Assembly (NCBI GenBank): GCA_029856435.1
Contig: JAHQXB010000176.1
Location: forward strand, 1-56,639
Length of the DNA stretch: 56,639 bases
Reading direction: 5' to 3'
Source: Candidatus Jordarchaeia archaeon
GTDB lineage: Archaea; Asgardarchaeota; Jordiarchaeia; Jordiarchaeales; Jordiarchaeaceae
Every line of letters starts with the position of its first letter. Position 1 is the first letter of the stretch. A program made the translations under genes and the position numbers. The notes beneath the pieces were generated by a model that was not told the DNA's origin, did no database searches, and saw only the letters and a list, made by a program, of their open reading frames with translations. Positions 1 to 9,606 of this stretch are shown here, piece after piece.

Positions 1-1
1 T

Positions 2-238
2 GTGCACTATGACAAGATGTGGTTTGATTTTCCAGACTGGGACAAAATCAAAGCCGGCCCTCCAGACGCTATTGCTGCTTATGAGAAGGAGAGGTACAAG
101 ATTGCCTGTTCTGATCCCAAGAGTAAGTACTGGAATCCTGGGCCGTCCGACTACTGGATACCAATGGAGCACTATCAAGCTTGGGTTGACGCCTGCAAAA
201 AGTATGGAGCGTATCCAAAGGGATGGGAGCAGCCCTAA
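2..238 (+). CDS. C-terminal end of an unrecognised protein, truncated by the window edge
   Basis: An open frame runs from the first bases of the window to a TAA at 236-238. A GTG lies at its very start, but the frame is open to the window edge, so this is most likely the 3' end of a longer gene. The roughly 78 visible residues are rich in Trp, Tyr and Pro (for example NPGPSDYWIP). I do not recognise the family. It lies 63 bases before the SCP2-like gene on the same strand, so the two may be co-transcribed. Confidence 0.5.
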   Translation: MHYDKMWFDFPDWDKIKAGPPDAIAAYEKERYKIACSDPKSKYWNPGPSDYWIPMEHYQAWVDACKKYGAYPKGWEQP

Positions 239-301
239 GACAAACTATTAACCATTTCTTTCAAATTTGGTAATTAGTATTTGGTTTGGAGGTAAAAAAT
301 T

Positions 302-694
302 TTGGCAACTGTAGAGGATTCAGACGCCTGTTTTCATTTTGGCGTTGAAAGAATTAAGAAGATTCATAAGGAAGGTCTGGGTGAGGGATGGGAACCTTTT
401 ACAGTGGTGATGTGGCTGGAAGACTTGAAACGAGGGTACTGGTACAAGTTTGAGAAAGACGGTATCCTTGAAGACGCAAAAATAGTGACTGGCGAACCGC
501 CTGAAGCCACAGCTGTTGTCTATATTTCAAGCGACGATTGGGTGGGACACCACACGAAAGAAGTGGATTTGGCTGAAAAATACTTTTCCGGCGCAATGAA
601 GGTTAAGGGCGACGTGGTGGTTTTACAACAGTATCAAACCTATGACTCTTATGAACCCTACTATCCTCCGGGACATCCTAAACACAAAAAATAA
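302..694 (+). CDS. SCP2 sterol-carrier-like domain protein
   Basis: A 130-residue protein starting at TTG 302, placed by a GGAGGT site at 288-293. The C-terminal half shows the SCP2 pattern: an acidic stretch with VVYISSDDW, then YFSGAMKVKGDVVVL, matching the strand-helix-strand end of sterol-carrier domains (a hydrophobic residue, G, then M/L-K-V/I-K-G-D). Such domains bind fatty acyl-CoA or other lipids in a cytoplasmic pocket. The length fits a stand-alone domain. The neighbouring acyl-CoA genes fit a lipid or acyl-CoA carrier role, but the ligand is inferred only. It ends in a basic, Pro/Tyr-rich tail (YEPYYPPGHPKHKK). Confidence 0.6.
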   Translation: MATVEDSDACFHFGVERIKKIHKEGLGEGWEPFTVVMWLEDLKRGYWYKFEKDGILEDAKIVTGEPPEATAVVYISSDDWVGHHTKEVDLAEKYFSGAMKVKGDVVVLQQYQTYDSYEPYYPPGHPKHKK

Positions 695-876
695 TTGCAA
701 AGCCATGGAAATCTAGTAATCAAGGGATAAAAGATTTGGGTGTGAACAAAATTCCCCTCCACCCGTTCCACCCTCTTTTTTCCTTTCAACATATTTTTTG
801 ACACTTTTGTAATGTCAGCTGTTTCTAGGTTCCATTTTTTGTGAAATTATTTTCTAAATGTGCTAGATCTTTGGGG

Positions 877-2562
877 TTACACGGTTTGTGGTTTAAATTC
901 TCCAAACACTTCTCTTAAAACCTGGCATATTTCTCCCAGTGTGGCGTAGGCTTTAACTGCTTCTATGAGGGTGGGCATAAGATTACATTTTTCCTGCTTT
1001 GCCTCTTCTCGCAGCTTTTCAAGGAGGCTGTCCACCAGTTTATTGTCGCGTTCCTCTTTTACCTTTTTGATGTTGAAAATCGCCTCCTTTTCAATTTGGG
1101 GGTCTAATCTGTGTAGGGATAGATGAGGCTTTTCGCCGGTTTGAAACTTGTTAACTCCTACTATGATTCTTTCGCCCCTTTCCACTTCCTTCTGGTATTT
1201 GTAAGCCATTGAGGCTATTTCCTTCTGAACGTAACCCTTCTCTATGGCTTTCACCATTCCCCCCATTTCATCAATTTCCCTAATATAGTCCAGTGCCTGC
1301 TCTTCAAGTTTGTCTGTCAAAGTTTCTACAAAGTATGAGCCTCCAAGGGGATCTATGGTGTTGACGACACCGCTTTCGTAGGCTATTATCTGCTGGGTTC
1401 TTAAGGCTATTCTCACAGATTCCTCGGTGGGGAGAGCTAGGGCTTCATCCATGCTGTTTGTGTGTAGGGATTGGGTTCCGCCTAGAATGGCGGCTAATGC
1501 TTGGATTGCTACTCTTATTATGTTGTTTTCTGGCTGTTGGGCGGTTAGGGTTGAGCCCGCGGTTTGGGTGTGGAACCTTAGCTGCAGGGAGTTTTCCTCC
1601 CTAGCTTTAAATCTGTTCCTCATTATTTTGGCCCACATTCTTCGCGCAGCCCTAAATTTTGCTATTTCTTCGAAGAAGTCGTTGTGTGAACTGAAGAAGA
1701 ATGATAGTCTTCCTGCGAATTGGTCTATGTCTAATCCTCTCTCCAGGACCGCGTTTACATAGCATATTCCGTTGGCGAGGGTGAAGGCGATTTCTTGAAC
1801 CGCGTTGGCACCCGCCTCCCTTATATGGTATCCCGAAATGGATATGGGGTTCCATCGGGGCATATTCTTGGTGCAGTATTCTATTACGTCGGTAACCAGC
1901 CGCATAGAGGGCTTTGGTGGGAAAATGTATGTTCCTCGGGCAACGTATTCCTTGAGAATGTCATTTTGAACTGTTCCCGCAAGTTTTGAAATGTCAACCC
2001 CCTGTTTTTGGGCAACCGCAATGTACATGGCTAATATGATTGCTGTGGGAGCGTTGATAGTCATAGAGGTGCTAACCTTGTCCAGCGGTATCCCCTCAAA
2101 AAGAGTCTCCATATCTTTAAGGGTGTCAATTATTACCCCCACTCTTCCAACCTCTCCCCGAGCAAGTGGATGGTCTGAATCGTAGCCCATCTGTGTGGGA
2201 AGGTCAAATGCTACGCTAAGGCCCGTTTGTCCCTGCTCAATAAGGTACTTGAATCTCTTATTGGTTTCCTTAGCTGACGCAAAACCCGCGTATTGCCTCA
2301 TGGTCCAGAGTCTTCCCCTATACATGGTGGGGTAAACGCCCCTAGTGTAGGGATAGTCTCCCGGAAACCCCAATTCTTCAACATATTTTTTCCCGACTCT
2401 GTCCAGCGGAGTATAAAGTCTATTCAAAATTATTCCCGAGGCGGATTGGAATATTTTCTCCCGTTCAGGGTTTTTCTCTAAAAACCTTTTGAGCTTTTCT
2501 TCCTCCCATCTTTTAAGACCTTTTTCTATATCTTGCAATTCCTCGATGTTATCCTTAGCCAT
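877..2562 (-). CDS. mcmA: Methylmalonyl-CoA mutase, large (catalytic) subunit
   Basis: Predicted catalytic chain of B12-dependent methylmalonyl-CoA mutase, interconverting (R)-methylmalonyl-CoA and succinyl-CoA. The TIM-barrel motif [15 protein letters not shown] sits near residue 79 and ARGTYIFPP near 210. The Tyr and Arg in these are typical of methylmalonyl rather than isobutyryl-CoA mutases. At 561 residues it lacks the C-terminal B12-binding domain, as in archaeal split enzymes; the small subunit is not in this window. I prefer ATG 2562 over TTG 2568 because GAGG lies 8 bases before the ATG. It follows the DUF35 gene by 17 bases and ends the minus-strand acyl-CoA cluster, so it probably feeds propionyl-CoA carbons into succinyl-CoA. 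Confidence 0.93.
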   Translation of the reverse strand: MAKDNIEELQDIEKGLKRWEEEKLKRFLEKNPEREKIFQSASGIILNRLYTPLDRVGKKYVEELGFPGDYPYTRGVYPTMYRGRLWTMRQYAGFASAKETNKRFKYLIEQGQTGLSVAFDLPTQMGYDSDHPLARGEVGRVGVIIDTLKDMETLFEGIPLDKVSTSMTINAPTAIILAMYIAVAQKQGVDISKLAGTVQNDILKEYVARGTYIFPPKPSMRLVTDVIEYCTKNMPRWNPISISGYHIREAGANAVQEIAFTLANGICYVNAVLERGLDIDQFAGRLSFFFSSHNDFFEEIAKFRAARRMWAKIMRNRFKAREENSLQLRFHTQTAGSTLTAQQPENNIIRVAIQALAAILGGTQSLHTNSMDEALALPTEESVRIALRTQQIIAYESGVVNTIDPLGGSYFVETLTDKLEEQALDYIREIDEMGGMVKAIEKGYVQKEIASMAYKYQKEVERGERIIVGVNKFQTGEKPHLSLHRLDPQIEKEAIFNIKKVKEERDNKLVDSLLEKLREEAKQEKCNLMPTLIEAVKAYATLGEICQVLREVFGEFKPQTV

Positions 2563-2579
2563 TTTCAAAACCTCTTATT

Positions 2580-2951
2580 CTAAATAGGCTCAAAAATGAT
2601 TCCCATGGATGGTTTTCCCTCTGAGTCTACTGATACTTGTCCATAGGTAGGTTTGACCTTCATTCCTATTTCCACCTTTTCCCTCTCGGAGATCTGTCCA
2701 AATATTCTCACACCATTGTCGAATTCCACTATGCCAAACACGTAGGGCGGTTCACCCTTAAGGGTTTCAGGGAGGGCGTACAGCTTTGTGAAGGTTACAA
2801 CTGTGCCCCTATCTAAGGGTTCAGGGTAAATGTCTTCCAATTCTGAGGCTCTACACTTAATACACCTAATTCTTCCCGGATACTGAATCCTACCACAACT
2901 TTTACATTTAACTCTCCGAAGCTCTTCCATCATTTTATCCTTATTCTCCAT
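2580..2951 (-). CDS. DUF35 OB-fold protein with zinc ribbon
   Basis: A 123-residue DUF35 family protein. A rubredoxin-like zinc ribbon has cysteines at residues 16, 19, 30 and 33 (CKSCG and CIKC), followed by an OB-fold region with GTVVTFTKLY and FGIVEFDNGVRIFGQI. DUF35 proteins bind thiolase-fold enzymes, bridging thiolase and HMG-CoA synthase in archaea or acting as the partner of Ltp2-type retro-aldolases in steroid degraders. The start at 2951 is chosen because GGTGAT stands just before it; the longer frame to 2987 has no site. No thiolase is adjacent on this strand, so its partner may be one encoded elsewhere in the window. Confidence 0.85.
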   Translation of the reverse strand: MENKDKMMEELRRVKCKSCGRIQYPGRIRCIKCRASELEDIYPEPLDRGTVVTFTKLYALPETLKGEPPYVFGIVEFDNGVRIFGQISEREKVEIGMKVKPTYGQVSVDSEGKPSMGIIFEPI

Positions 2952-3191
2952 TTTACCAATCACCCATAAATAGACAGAGAAAACCAATAATTAGAGTTAG
3001 TCATCCACCAATATTAAACTATTTCAATCCTCTCAAAAATAACAAATCCAACTTAATGGACGTAAAAAGTTTCAGGAGCAGGAACTCAAAGCTTCAAAAA
3101 CCGAACCACACACCAATCGCATGAATCAAAAAAACATAGAATGCACCAGAGAATTTTTACGCCCAATAAAAAAGAAAAGGTTGTGGGTTCT

Positions 3192-4142
3192 CTAAATTAA
3201 ACCCACCTTTTTGAAAATGTCTATAAACTCTGAGCTTGGAGGGGCCTTCTTAATCAATTCTTTAAGTTTGGGGCCCAATTCCTCCGGCGTCCAAGTGCCA
3301 TTCTTCTTCGCTTCTCCCACATCATGCCAAGACTGTAGAAGGAAAACAGTACCTCCCACAAGTCTAATTACCCTGCCCGTAATGTCTTTTGCGTCGTCTG
3401 AGGCTAAATAAACTACCAGAGGAGCAAGGTTTTGGGGCCCCAGCGGGTCATACCCAAACTTTTTAATCATCTCCTCGGGAGTACTCATTATGGGCGCTAT
3501 AGAAGGAGTTGCTTCTGTGGTCAACCTTGTCCTAGCTACAGGAACCACAGTATTTGCGGTCACCCCGTACTTCGCCATTTCCTTAGCTACAATATTCGTG
3601 AAGGCTACGATTCCCGCTTTGGCAGCTCCATAGTTGCTCTGACCCGGATTATAGAGCAAACCAGCATCGGAAGCAGTGTTTATTATTCTTCCGGCTACGG
3701 GTTTTCCTTCTTTGGACTGGGCTCTCCAGTAGTTGCAGGCGTGTCTGGTGCAGTTGAAGGTGCCCTTGAGGTGAACCGCTATTACTGCATCAAAATCTTC
3801 TTCTTCCATGTTGAATATCATTTTGTCTCTGAGGATTCCCGCATTGTTAACCAGTATGTCCAATTTGCCAAAGGTGCTGATGGCCTGATCAATTATTCTT
3901 TTTGCTCCCTGAAAGTTGGCTACATTCTCATAGTTGGGAGCAGCTTCTCCTCCCATCTTCTTTATTTCATTTACTACCTCGTCGGCGGGTCCGTGGAACT
4001 CACCTTTTCCATCGTGGCTTCCGCCCATATCGTTAACAATTACCTTTGCCCCATACTTTGCAAGGAGTAAGGCTTCTTCACGGCCTAATCCTCTACCGGC
4101 ACCAGTTACTATAGCCACCTTACCTTCAAGCATCTTTGCCAT
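3192..4142 (-). CDS. Short-chain dehydrogenase/reductase, MFE-2-like 3-hydroxyacyl-CoA dehydrogenase
   Basis: A 316-residue classical SDR with the cofactor motif TGAGRGLG at 13-20, NNAG at 99-102, and catalytic Ser158, Tyr171 and Lys175 (YGAAK). The insertion after strand 2 (NDMGGSHDGKGEFHGPAD) matches the dehydrogenase domain of multifunctional enzyme type 2 and related (R)-3-hydroxyacyl-CoA dehydrogenases. A C-terminal segment of about 60 residues, WTPEELGPKLKEL onward, exceeds a minimal SDR. ATG 4142 follows GGGGTGAG; the frame to 4169 has no site. It lies downstream of the CoA-transferase-like pair. It is closely related to the SDR at 19470-20423, with a nearly identical 200-base tract. 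Confidence 0.88.
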   Translation of the reverse strand: MAKMLEGKVAIVTGAGRGLGREEALLLAKYGAKVIVNDMGGSHDGKGEFHGPADEVVNEIKKMGGEAAPNYENVANFQGAKRIIDQAISTFGKLDILVNNAGILRDKMIFNMEEEDFDAVIAVHLKGTFNCTRHACNYWRAQSKEGKPVAGRIINTASDAGLLYNPGQSNYGAAKAGIVAFTNIVAKEMAKYGVTANTVVPVARTRLTTEATPSIAPIMSTPEEMIKKFGYDPLGPQNLAPLVVYLASDDAKDITGRVIRLVGGTVFLLQSWHDVGEAKKNGTWTPEELGPKLKELIKKAPPSSEFIDIFKKVGLI

Positions 4143-4274
4143 CTTCTCACCCCACAAAATGGCTGTCAATTAATCGTTTTAATAAACTCTTTCATAAGCC
4201 TTTCTGTAGCCATAAAATAAATTAATAATTAAACAGGTTATATCAACCCAGCTTGAATTAAGTGTTAGCTAGAT

Positions 4275-5081
4275 TTATTTTCTTGGACGATAGTCGAGAC
4301 TTCTCATGTTTGTTGGGTCTATTTTTTCTCTTATGAGGTTAATTTGGTTTATTGTAGGGGGTTCTGTCTCAGGAATCTTCTCCGGAATTAAGAGGGGGAA
4401 TCCCGTGTTCTCCTTTACTTCATCTAAAGAAATGCCCTTGTGTATAGATTCTAATCTCATTTTGCCACTTTTCTCGTCAAATCCCAATACGCAGAGGTCG
4501 GTGATTACTTTGCATGGGCCTCCCCCGCTAATTTTTAGGTTTTTTCTCCACTTGCCCTCATCTAAGTGTCCTGGACCCGTGATGAAGTCGACCTTTTCGA
4601 CGAAAACTCTGGGCTCATGTCTAGGTACATAAACAAGAAGCCTTCCACAAAGGTGTGCCACGTCACCTATCGCTACACCTCCTGGCAGTCGAACTTTAGG
4701 CTTAAAGTAGTCTCCCACCACGCTATTATTGATATTACCATACTGATCTATTTGACCCGGCCTTATGATTCCAAAGTCAATCTCTTCCCTCTGCCAGAGG
4801 TCGTGAAGGTCTGTTAACTTTATGAGAGCCTCAGCTTTAATGGTTCTAAAAGCAGCGGGGTCAGCCATCACCGCCATATAATTTGTGTAGGGATCAGGAT
4901 TAACCCACATCCCATAAATGCAGACCAGATTCGGCGCATGGGTTACGCGAGCAAGCTGAGTTGCCACTACCCCAATTGGGGTAGCCGCACCTAGATACAT
5001 TTTTTCTCCATCTCTCATCTCTCGAGCCAAACTCACAACCATTAGTTCGTCTATTCCATAATCTTTGGCGTATTCCGACAT
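4275..5081 (-). CDS. CoA-transferase-fold beta subunit, IpdB-like
   Basis: A 268-residue class I CoA-transferase-fold beta chain (glutaconate CoA-transferase B / IpdB type). Family landmarks are QIDQYGNINNSVVGD, the RVFVEKVDFITGPGH stretch, and an ending LIREKIDPTNMRSLDYR that strongly resembles IpdB proteins as I remember them. At the position of the catalytic Glu of true transferases (after THAPN), this chain has Tyr56-Gly57, so the Glu is missing. IpdAB is a ring-opening hydrolase acting on a steroid-derived CoA thioester and also lacks that Glu. I therefore infer a hydrolase or C-C lyase rather than a transferase, substrate unknown. It is 15 bases downstream of the alpha chain. Confidence 0.78.
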   Translation of the reverse strand: MSEYAKDYGIDELMVVSLAREMRDGEKMYLGAATPIGVVATQLARVTHAPNLVCIYGMWVNPDPYTNYMAVMADPAAFRTIKAEALIKLTDLHDLWQREEIDFGIIRPGQIDQYGNINNSVVGDYFKPKVRLPGGVAIGDVAHLCGRLLVYVPRHEPRVFVEKVDFITGPGHLDEGKWRKNLKISGGGPCKVITDLCVLGFDEKSGKMRLESIHKGISLDEVKENTGFPLLIPEKIPETEPPTINQINLIREKIDPTNMRSLDYRPRK

Positions 5082-5096
5082 TTTTCATCCTCCCTT

Positions 5097-5939
5097 TCAG
5101 CCCCTTTTTACCTTTTTCAGGTATTCCTCATGGCCTTCAACTGAGTAAATGTACTTATCCAAATACTCTTTGTAAGCTTCAGGTTTACTGGAAGCCATAG
5201 TGTATTCTGTAATGTGGGGCACATCCATAGTATACAGTGGCAGAAGACCGGTGGGATGAGCCCCGTAGGGAGCCTCCACTATGAGGTCAACTTCATATTT
5301 CGGTAGCATTAATCTGGCGTCTTTTCCTGGTTCTCCTTCTACCACCTTCTCCACGGTGACTATGGTTTTTTTAGCCGCTTGGGCGAATGCTACCAGTAAG
5401 TCGGTCATTATCTGGGATTCCACCGCGTAAATGTTTCCAAGGGAGTCACTCTGATAGGCGTGTATTAGCGCTACGTCAAGTTTGGTTGCTGGTACTGCTA
5501 CAGTTTTCTGGTTTGTTATGGGGCAGTCGAAAACTTTAAAGTCAGTATTAATTTTCAGCAGATCCGAACCTAAAAGTGACCTAGTGGGTAGGAAGCTCAC
5601 TCCCATAGCTGCGGCTCTGAGGCCCAACACAAAGGTTAGCTCACTGTACTCTTTGAAACTTATTTCACCACTCTCAACTTTGCTACGGAAGTTTGGAGCA
5701 AATCCCATCATGGGGAAACCAACGTAGGCCGCGCAAATTCTTTTAGAACAACCAGAGCCCACCAGCAGATCTACATCTATATCGCCCATAAGGGAATACA
5801 CAGTTAAATCTTGAATTTTTTGTTTTATGATTTCCCTTACGGCAGCCATAGGTTTATAGACCAGAGATGCACCAGCAATTCCTACAGTGTCTCCCTTTTT
5901 TATTTCACTTACTGCTTTCTGTAAACTCACAATCTTCAT
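5097..5939 (-). CDS. CoA-transferase-fold alpha subunit, IpdA-like
   Basis: A 280-residue alpha chain of the CoA-transferase fold, first gene of the minus-strand cluster. The N-terminal motif DTVGIAGASLVYKPMAAVREI and the later VDLIVEAPYGAHPTG are typical. Glu97 and Glu100 in FKEYSE line up by eye with the region holding the acidic residue reported as essential in mycobacterial IpdA. The alpha chain of the second pair in this window has Asn at the latter position. ATG 5939 follows a clear GGAGG. Together with the beta chain it would form a heteromeric cytoplasmic enzyme. A glutaconate-type CoA transferase is the alternative, disfavoured by the missing Glu in the beta subunit. Confidence 0.78.
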   Translation of the reverse strand: MKIVSLQKAVSEIKKGDTVGIAGASLVYKPMAAVREIIKQKIQDLTVYSLMGDIDVDLLVGSGCSKRICAAYVGFPMMGFAPNFRSKVESGEISFKEYSELTFVLGLRAAAMGVSFLPTRSLLGSDLLKINTDFKVFDCPITNQKTVAVPATKLDVALIHAYQSDSLGNIYAVESQIMTDLLVAFAQAAKKTIVTVEKVVEGEPGKDARLMLPKYEVDLIVEAPYGAHPTGLLPLYTMDVPHITEYTMASSKPEAYKEYLDKYIYSVEGHEEYLKKVKRG

Positions 5940-6461
5940 AATCCGAAACCTCCCTAACTCCTTGGTTAAAGATTAGCTTAAAAAGGCATAAACAAGTCCA
6001 CAGCACTCCTCGCCCAATTTTTTCCAAAAAACACATCATATTTAATACTTGAGAAATAGTTTATCCCTCTAATATTTTTATTGTTAAGGATGAAATTCTA
6101 CCAGAGTTCTAGGCCTCAATTTTCATTACGTATGGTAAATGTCACATGTGTACTCAAGCAATCTTATTTGTAGGAATATGTCTTCGTGGCGGGCTTGAGA
6201 AACCTATTTCACCACGGTTAAACACTAAGTGTAGGAAAGGGAGACCCTAGGGATTTTGGAAGTAGGTCCAAGATCAGGGCATGTAACCAAAAAAACCAGC
6301 AGCAAGGAACATTGTTTAACTAAGGATATAGATTATTCTTTCCCGTTTCTTCTAATGAGGCTTCATAATAACAAGAAGCAGGCTTAAACATTACCTTTTT
6401 TATAATTATGCATAGCCAGAACCACTAAATGTTTCTCCACTGGTGCACGCTTTTTCGGGTG
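5940..6461. other. Intergenic region between divergent acyl-CoA operons, first part
   Basis: About 520 bases without a convincing gene. It must hold the promoter for the minus-strand cluster starting at 5939. A short frame around 6140-6250 (TGTACTCAAGCAATC onward) has no recognisable product and no ribosome site. Nothing else was seen. Confidence 0.4.
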
Positions 6462-6560
6462 ATTTTATTTTTTCAATATATTTTATAAATAAATTGAAAA
6501 TTTTTCAAATTAACAGTGTAAAATTGCAAAAAAATTCAAAATGCGAAAAAAGATATTTCA
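6462..6560 (+). repeat. Degenerate copy of AT-rich element family 2
   Basis: An AT-rich stretch that aligns over about 95 bases with the intact element at 36540-36675. It shares TTTTATTTTTTCAA, then AAATTAACAGTGTAAAATTG with a single change, then the GCAAAAAA run. The terminal inverted repeats are not recognisable here, so it is an old or truncated copy. A frame of 118 codons crosses it but looks accidental. Confidence 0.55.
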
Positions 6561-6880
6561 TGCAGAAATTGCTAGAGAGTATCTCCGAATGGGCTTCAAG
6601 TTTCCTTCCAAATGTATTTTGGCCTCCACATTTATTCCCTCTTTTGCCAATAGGAGTCTTCAATAGGGCTTCTTTTCACATTAAAAACATACTTTTTTCA
6701 GAGAACATGGAAAACAAACACGCCCACACTCCAAAATACACTAAAAGCTTTTTAGGCACAAAATTAAATATGATGAGTTACGCAACACATAGTGAGTAAA
6801 ATTTTTATGAATTGAACCAACAATAAAATCCAAATTGGATATGAAGAGTTAATATTCTATTAAAGGGGTGTGGAGTTTAA

Positions 6881-7306
6881 ATGTCAGAAACAAAATCCGA
6901 GTTTGGAGATCTAAAGGAATTCTTGCCTGGAACATTGACTAAACCTTTGAATTCTCAGAGTTTACTAATTGGCTCTAAATGTAAAAACTGTGGAAAAATT
7001 TTCTTTCCGAAAAAGAAACTTTGTACAAATTGTTACACCTGGGACAAAATGGAGGAAACAACCCTGAGCAAAAGGGGAAAGATATTCTCCTGGACTGTTT
7101 CCAGTATGTATGGTCTCCCACCGATTCCCTTTGGATACGTCGACTTACCAGAAGGTATTAGGTTATTCACCCAATTTACAGAATGCGACCCCTGTGAGCA
7201 AAATCTGAAAATAGGAATGGAGGTAGAGATGGTGGTCCAAAAAATGAATGACCAATTCTTCACAAAGGAATTTGTGGGCTACAAATTTAGACCAGTAAAA
7301 AAATAG
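6881..7306 (+). CDS. DUF35 OB-fold protein with zinc ribbon (thiolase partner)
   Basis: A 141-residue DUF35 protein: N-terminal helix, zinc ribbon with Cys34, Cys37, Cys48 and Cys51 (CKNC, CTNC), then an OB-fold with GKIFSWTVSSMYGLPP and FGYVDLPEGIRLFTQF. ATG 6881 follows GGGGTGTGGAG. The thiolase gene starts 16 bases downstream, the classic DUF35-thiolase pair whose products form a complex in archaea and in steroid degraders. The role is probably structural or substrate channelling, with zinc rather than redox chemistry. First gene of the plus-strand operon that faces away from the mutase cluster. Confidence 0.88.
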   Translation: MSETKSEFGDLKEFLPGTLTKPLNSQSLLIGSKCKNCGKIFFPKKKLCTNCYTWDKMEETTLSKRGKIFSWTVSSMYGLPPIPFGYVDLPEGIRLFTQFTECDPCEQNLKIGMEVEMVVQKMNDQFFTKEFVGYKFRPVKK

Positions 7307-7321
7307 GGAGGGTAGAGAAAA

Positions 7322-8515
7322 GTGAGAAAGGTTGCTGTTGTTGGGGTAGGAATGACAAAGTTTGGAACCCTTTATGATCAGGATGTGAAGGAATTAACTG
7401 AGGAGGCAGTGTGGAACGCCCTTCAAGACGGGGGAGTTGACCCGAAAGACATACAAGTGGCATACTGTGGCAATGCGGTGCCTGGAGTGGTAAGTAGACA
7501 GGCGGGCATCACCGGCCAAATAGGTTTAATGAGTGTTGGAATAACTGGAATACCCATCACAACTGTTTCCAACGCTTGCTCCAGCAGCACATGCGCCTTC
7601 AGAGAAACCTACTTTGCCATAGCCACCGGCCTTTACGATGTTGGCCTCGCCTTCGGAGTCGAAAAAACAGTAATGAGGAAAGAAGAAGCAACTATGGCTA
7701 CGCTGGCCATAGGCTCCAAATTTCTAAGCTTGGGGGCAGACGGAGAGCTGGAAAACATATATGGTATATCCTTCCCGGGATTTTTTGCCAACGCAGCCCA
7801 GAGGCATATGCACCTTTACGGAACCACCCGAGAGCAGATGGCTAAAGTAGCCGTAAAAAATCATCACAATGCCACTATGAATCCCTATGCCCAATTCCAA
7901 AAGGAGATCACAATCGAAGATGTTTTTAAATCTCGCATGGTTGCTTATCCCCTAACTGTCTATGACTGCTGTCCATTGTCAGACGGAGCCTCAGCTGCAA
8001 TTCTAGTGGGTGAAGAGCTGGCGAAAAAGTACACCGACACCCCTATATGGATCAAAGGTACTGGCCAAGCCTCAGGCGTCTATTCCAATACTGAGGAAGA
8101 TTTGACTAGGTTTTTACCAACTATAATGGCTAGCAGAGAAGCCTATAAACAAGCTAAAATAGAGCCCAAAGATATTGATTTTGCTGAGGTTCACGACTGC
8201 TTCACCATCTCTGAAATCATTCACTACGAGGATCTCGGGTGGTGCAAGAAGGGAGAGGGAGGAAAAATGATAGAGGAGGGAATAACGGAGCTTGGAGGCA
8301 AACTGCCCGTGAATCCGGGAGGTGGACTGAAGGCACGGGGACACCCAGTAGCAGCCACGGGAACAGCGCAAATAGCTGAGTTAGTCTGGCAACTGAGGGG
8401 CGAAGCTGGAAAACGCCAAGTGGATGGAGCTGAAATTGGATTAGCGCATACTCTAGGGGGACTAACCCACGCAGACGTTGCAGTAAGCGCTGTAGTAATT
8501 CTGGGAAGAGAATAA
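7322..8515 (+). CDS. Thiolase-family acyl-CoA acyltransferase
   Basis: A 397-residue thiolase of the archaeal/SCP-x type starting with GTG behind GGGAGGG. The nucleophilic Cys86 lies in NACSSST, the catalytic His in GLKARGHPVAATG near residue 345, and DIDFAEVHDCFTISEI is typical of SCP-x thiolases. It would cleave 3-oxoacyl-CoA or condense acetyl-CoA; with the DUF35 partner an aldolase role (as for Ltp2) is conceivable, although the Cys is present here. It belongs to the operon with two CoA-transferase-like chains, a ligase and a flavoprotein, which argues for degradation rather than mevalonate synthesis. Confidence 0.9.
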   Translation: MRKVAVVGVGMTKFGTLYDQDVKELTEEAVWNALQDGGVDPKDIQVAYCGNAVPGVVSRQAGITGQIGLMSVGITGIPITTVSNACSSSTCAFRETYFAIATGLYDVGLAFGVEKTVMRKEEATMATLAIGSKFLSLGADGELENIYGISFPGFFANAAQRHMHLYGTTREQMAKVAVKNHHNATMNPYAQFQKEITIEDVFKSRMVAYPLTVYDCCPLSDGASAAILVGEELAKKYTDTPIWIKGTGQASGVYSNTEEDLTRFLPTIMASREAYKQAKIEPKDIDFAEVHDCFTISEIIHYEDLGWCKKGEGGKMIEEGITELGGKLPVNPGGGLKARGHPVAATGTAQIAELVWQLRGEAGKRQVDGAEIGLAHTLGGLTHADVAVSAVVILGRE

Positions 8516-8571
8516 CGCATCATTCTCCATTTTTGAAATTAGGAATTTCCACAAATTGGGAGAGAGTGGTT

Positions 8572-9606
8572 ATGGTTGAATTAGAAGTGTTTGACAAAAC
8601 AATGTCTATGGAGGAAGCTGTTAAGAAATTTGTGAGAGATGGGGACTTATTGAGTATTGCTAGCACTGGCACTCCTTCCCCATACGCGGCGATTCATGAG
8701 ATTGTCAGACAAAAGAAAAGAAATTTGACTCTTCTACAGGCTGGTTCAGGACAAGAGACTGAGATACTTGTGTGGACCGGATGTGCGAAGAAATTTATAG
8801 CGTCTTATCAGGCGAGGGTAATGGCGGGTGAGAGGGCTTTTGACCGTGGTTTACGTAAGCACAAAGTGGAGGTGGAAGAATTTACAAATTACACGGTCAC
8901 AGCTATGCAGATGGCTGGGGCTTTAGGTCTACCCTGTTTTCCGGCTCCACTTTCTTTAGTGTGCACTGACATCTACCGCAAAAGAACGTTCATGGGTAAT
9001 AATAAGATAGTGGTTATGGATAATCCCTTCAAGGCTGGGGAGAAAATGGCCCTCATCCCCTCGATAGTAGCAGACGTCTCGGTAGTTCACGTTCAGAGAA
9101 TAGATAAGTATGGCAATGCTCAGGCTTGGGGTGGTCTTGCGTCCACTAAGTGGGGGGCGCTCTGCGGGAAAAAAATTATAGTTTCGGCTGAAGAAATGGT
9201 AGATCATGAAGTGGTGAAATTCAGTCCCAACTACACTATTATTCCCAGTTACAAAACAAGTGCAATTGTAATAGAGCCTTGGGGAGCCCATGCTACTGAC
9301 CTTACCGGTTACTATGATTTGGATATGCCATTTGGAATGCTTTATTATATGAGTTCCATTGGAGGGGATGAGAGCTTCCAAGCTTGGTTAGATGAATGGG
9401 TGTATGGCGTATCAAACCGTACAGAGTACTTGAGACACTATTCTGAAAAGTTTGGTCCCAAGGCTCTTGATAGACTTAGGGTGAAACATAGGCCGAGTTC
9501 TGAAGTGAATTATGGGGGAAGTTATCAGTCATACCGTGAAATGTTGGGCATCACTGATGAAATGATGGAAAAAAGCCCGGACTTGTTTGAGATAGAGGTG
9601 GAGTGA
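8572..9606 (+). CDS. CoA-transferase-fold alpha subunit, second pair
   Basis: A 344-residue alpha chain, longer than the 280-residue chain at 5097-5939 because of a C-terminal extension with PSSEVNYGGSYQSY. Family features are DGDLLSIASTGTPSPYAAIHE, VQRIDKYGNAQAWGG and VIEPWGAHATDLTGYY. At the place of Glu100 of the first alpha chain it has Asn106. ATG 8572 has GGGAG upstream; a TTG at 8533 in the same frame has none. The gene overlaps the beta gene by four bases (GTGA), so the two are translated together. A CoA transfer or hydrolysis role in the same pathway is inferred. Confidence 0.82.
   Translation: MVELEVFDKTMSMEEAVKKFVRDGDLLSIASTGTPSPYAAIHEIVRQKKRNLTLLQAGSGQETEILVWTGCAKKFIASYQARVMAGERAFDRGLRKHKVEVEEFTNYTVTAMQMAGALGLPCFPAPLSLVCTDIYRKRTFMGNNKIVVMDNPFKAGEKMALIPSIVADVSVVHVQRIDKYGNAQAWGGLASTKWGALCGKKIIVSAEEMVDHEVVKFSPNYTIIPSYKTSAIVIEPWGAHATDLTGYYDLDMPFGMLYYMSSIGGDESFQAWLDEWVYGVSNRTEYLRHYSEKFGPKALDRLRVKHRPSSEVNYGGSYQSYREMLGITDEMMEKSPDLFEIEVE

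Noticed and set aside
3432..4070. 212-codon frame on the plus strand
   Set aside because: It lies opposite the SDR gene, which has clear catalytic motifs; the plus-strand translation has no family features or ribosome site.
6443..6799. 118-codon frame
   Set aside because: It crosses the AT-rich element relic, has low-complexity composition and no ribosome site.
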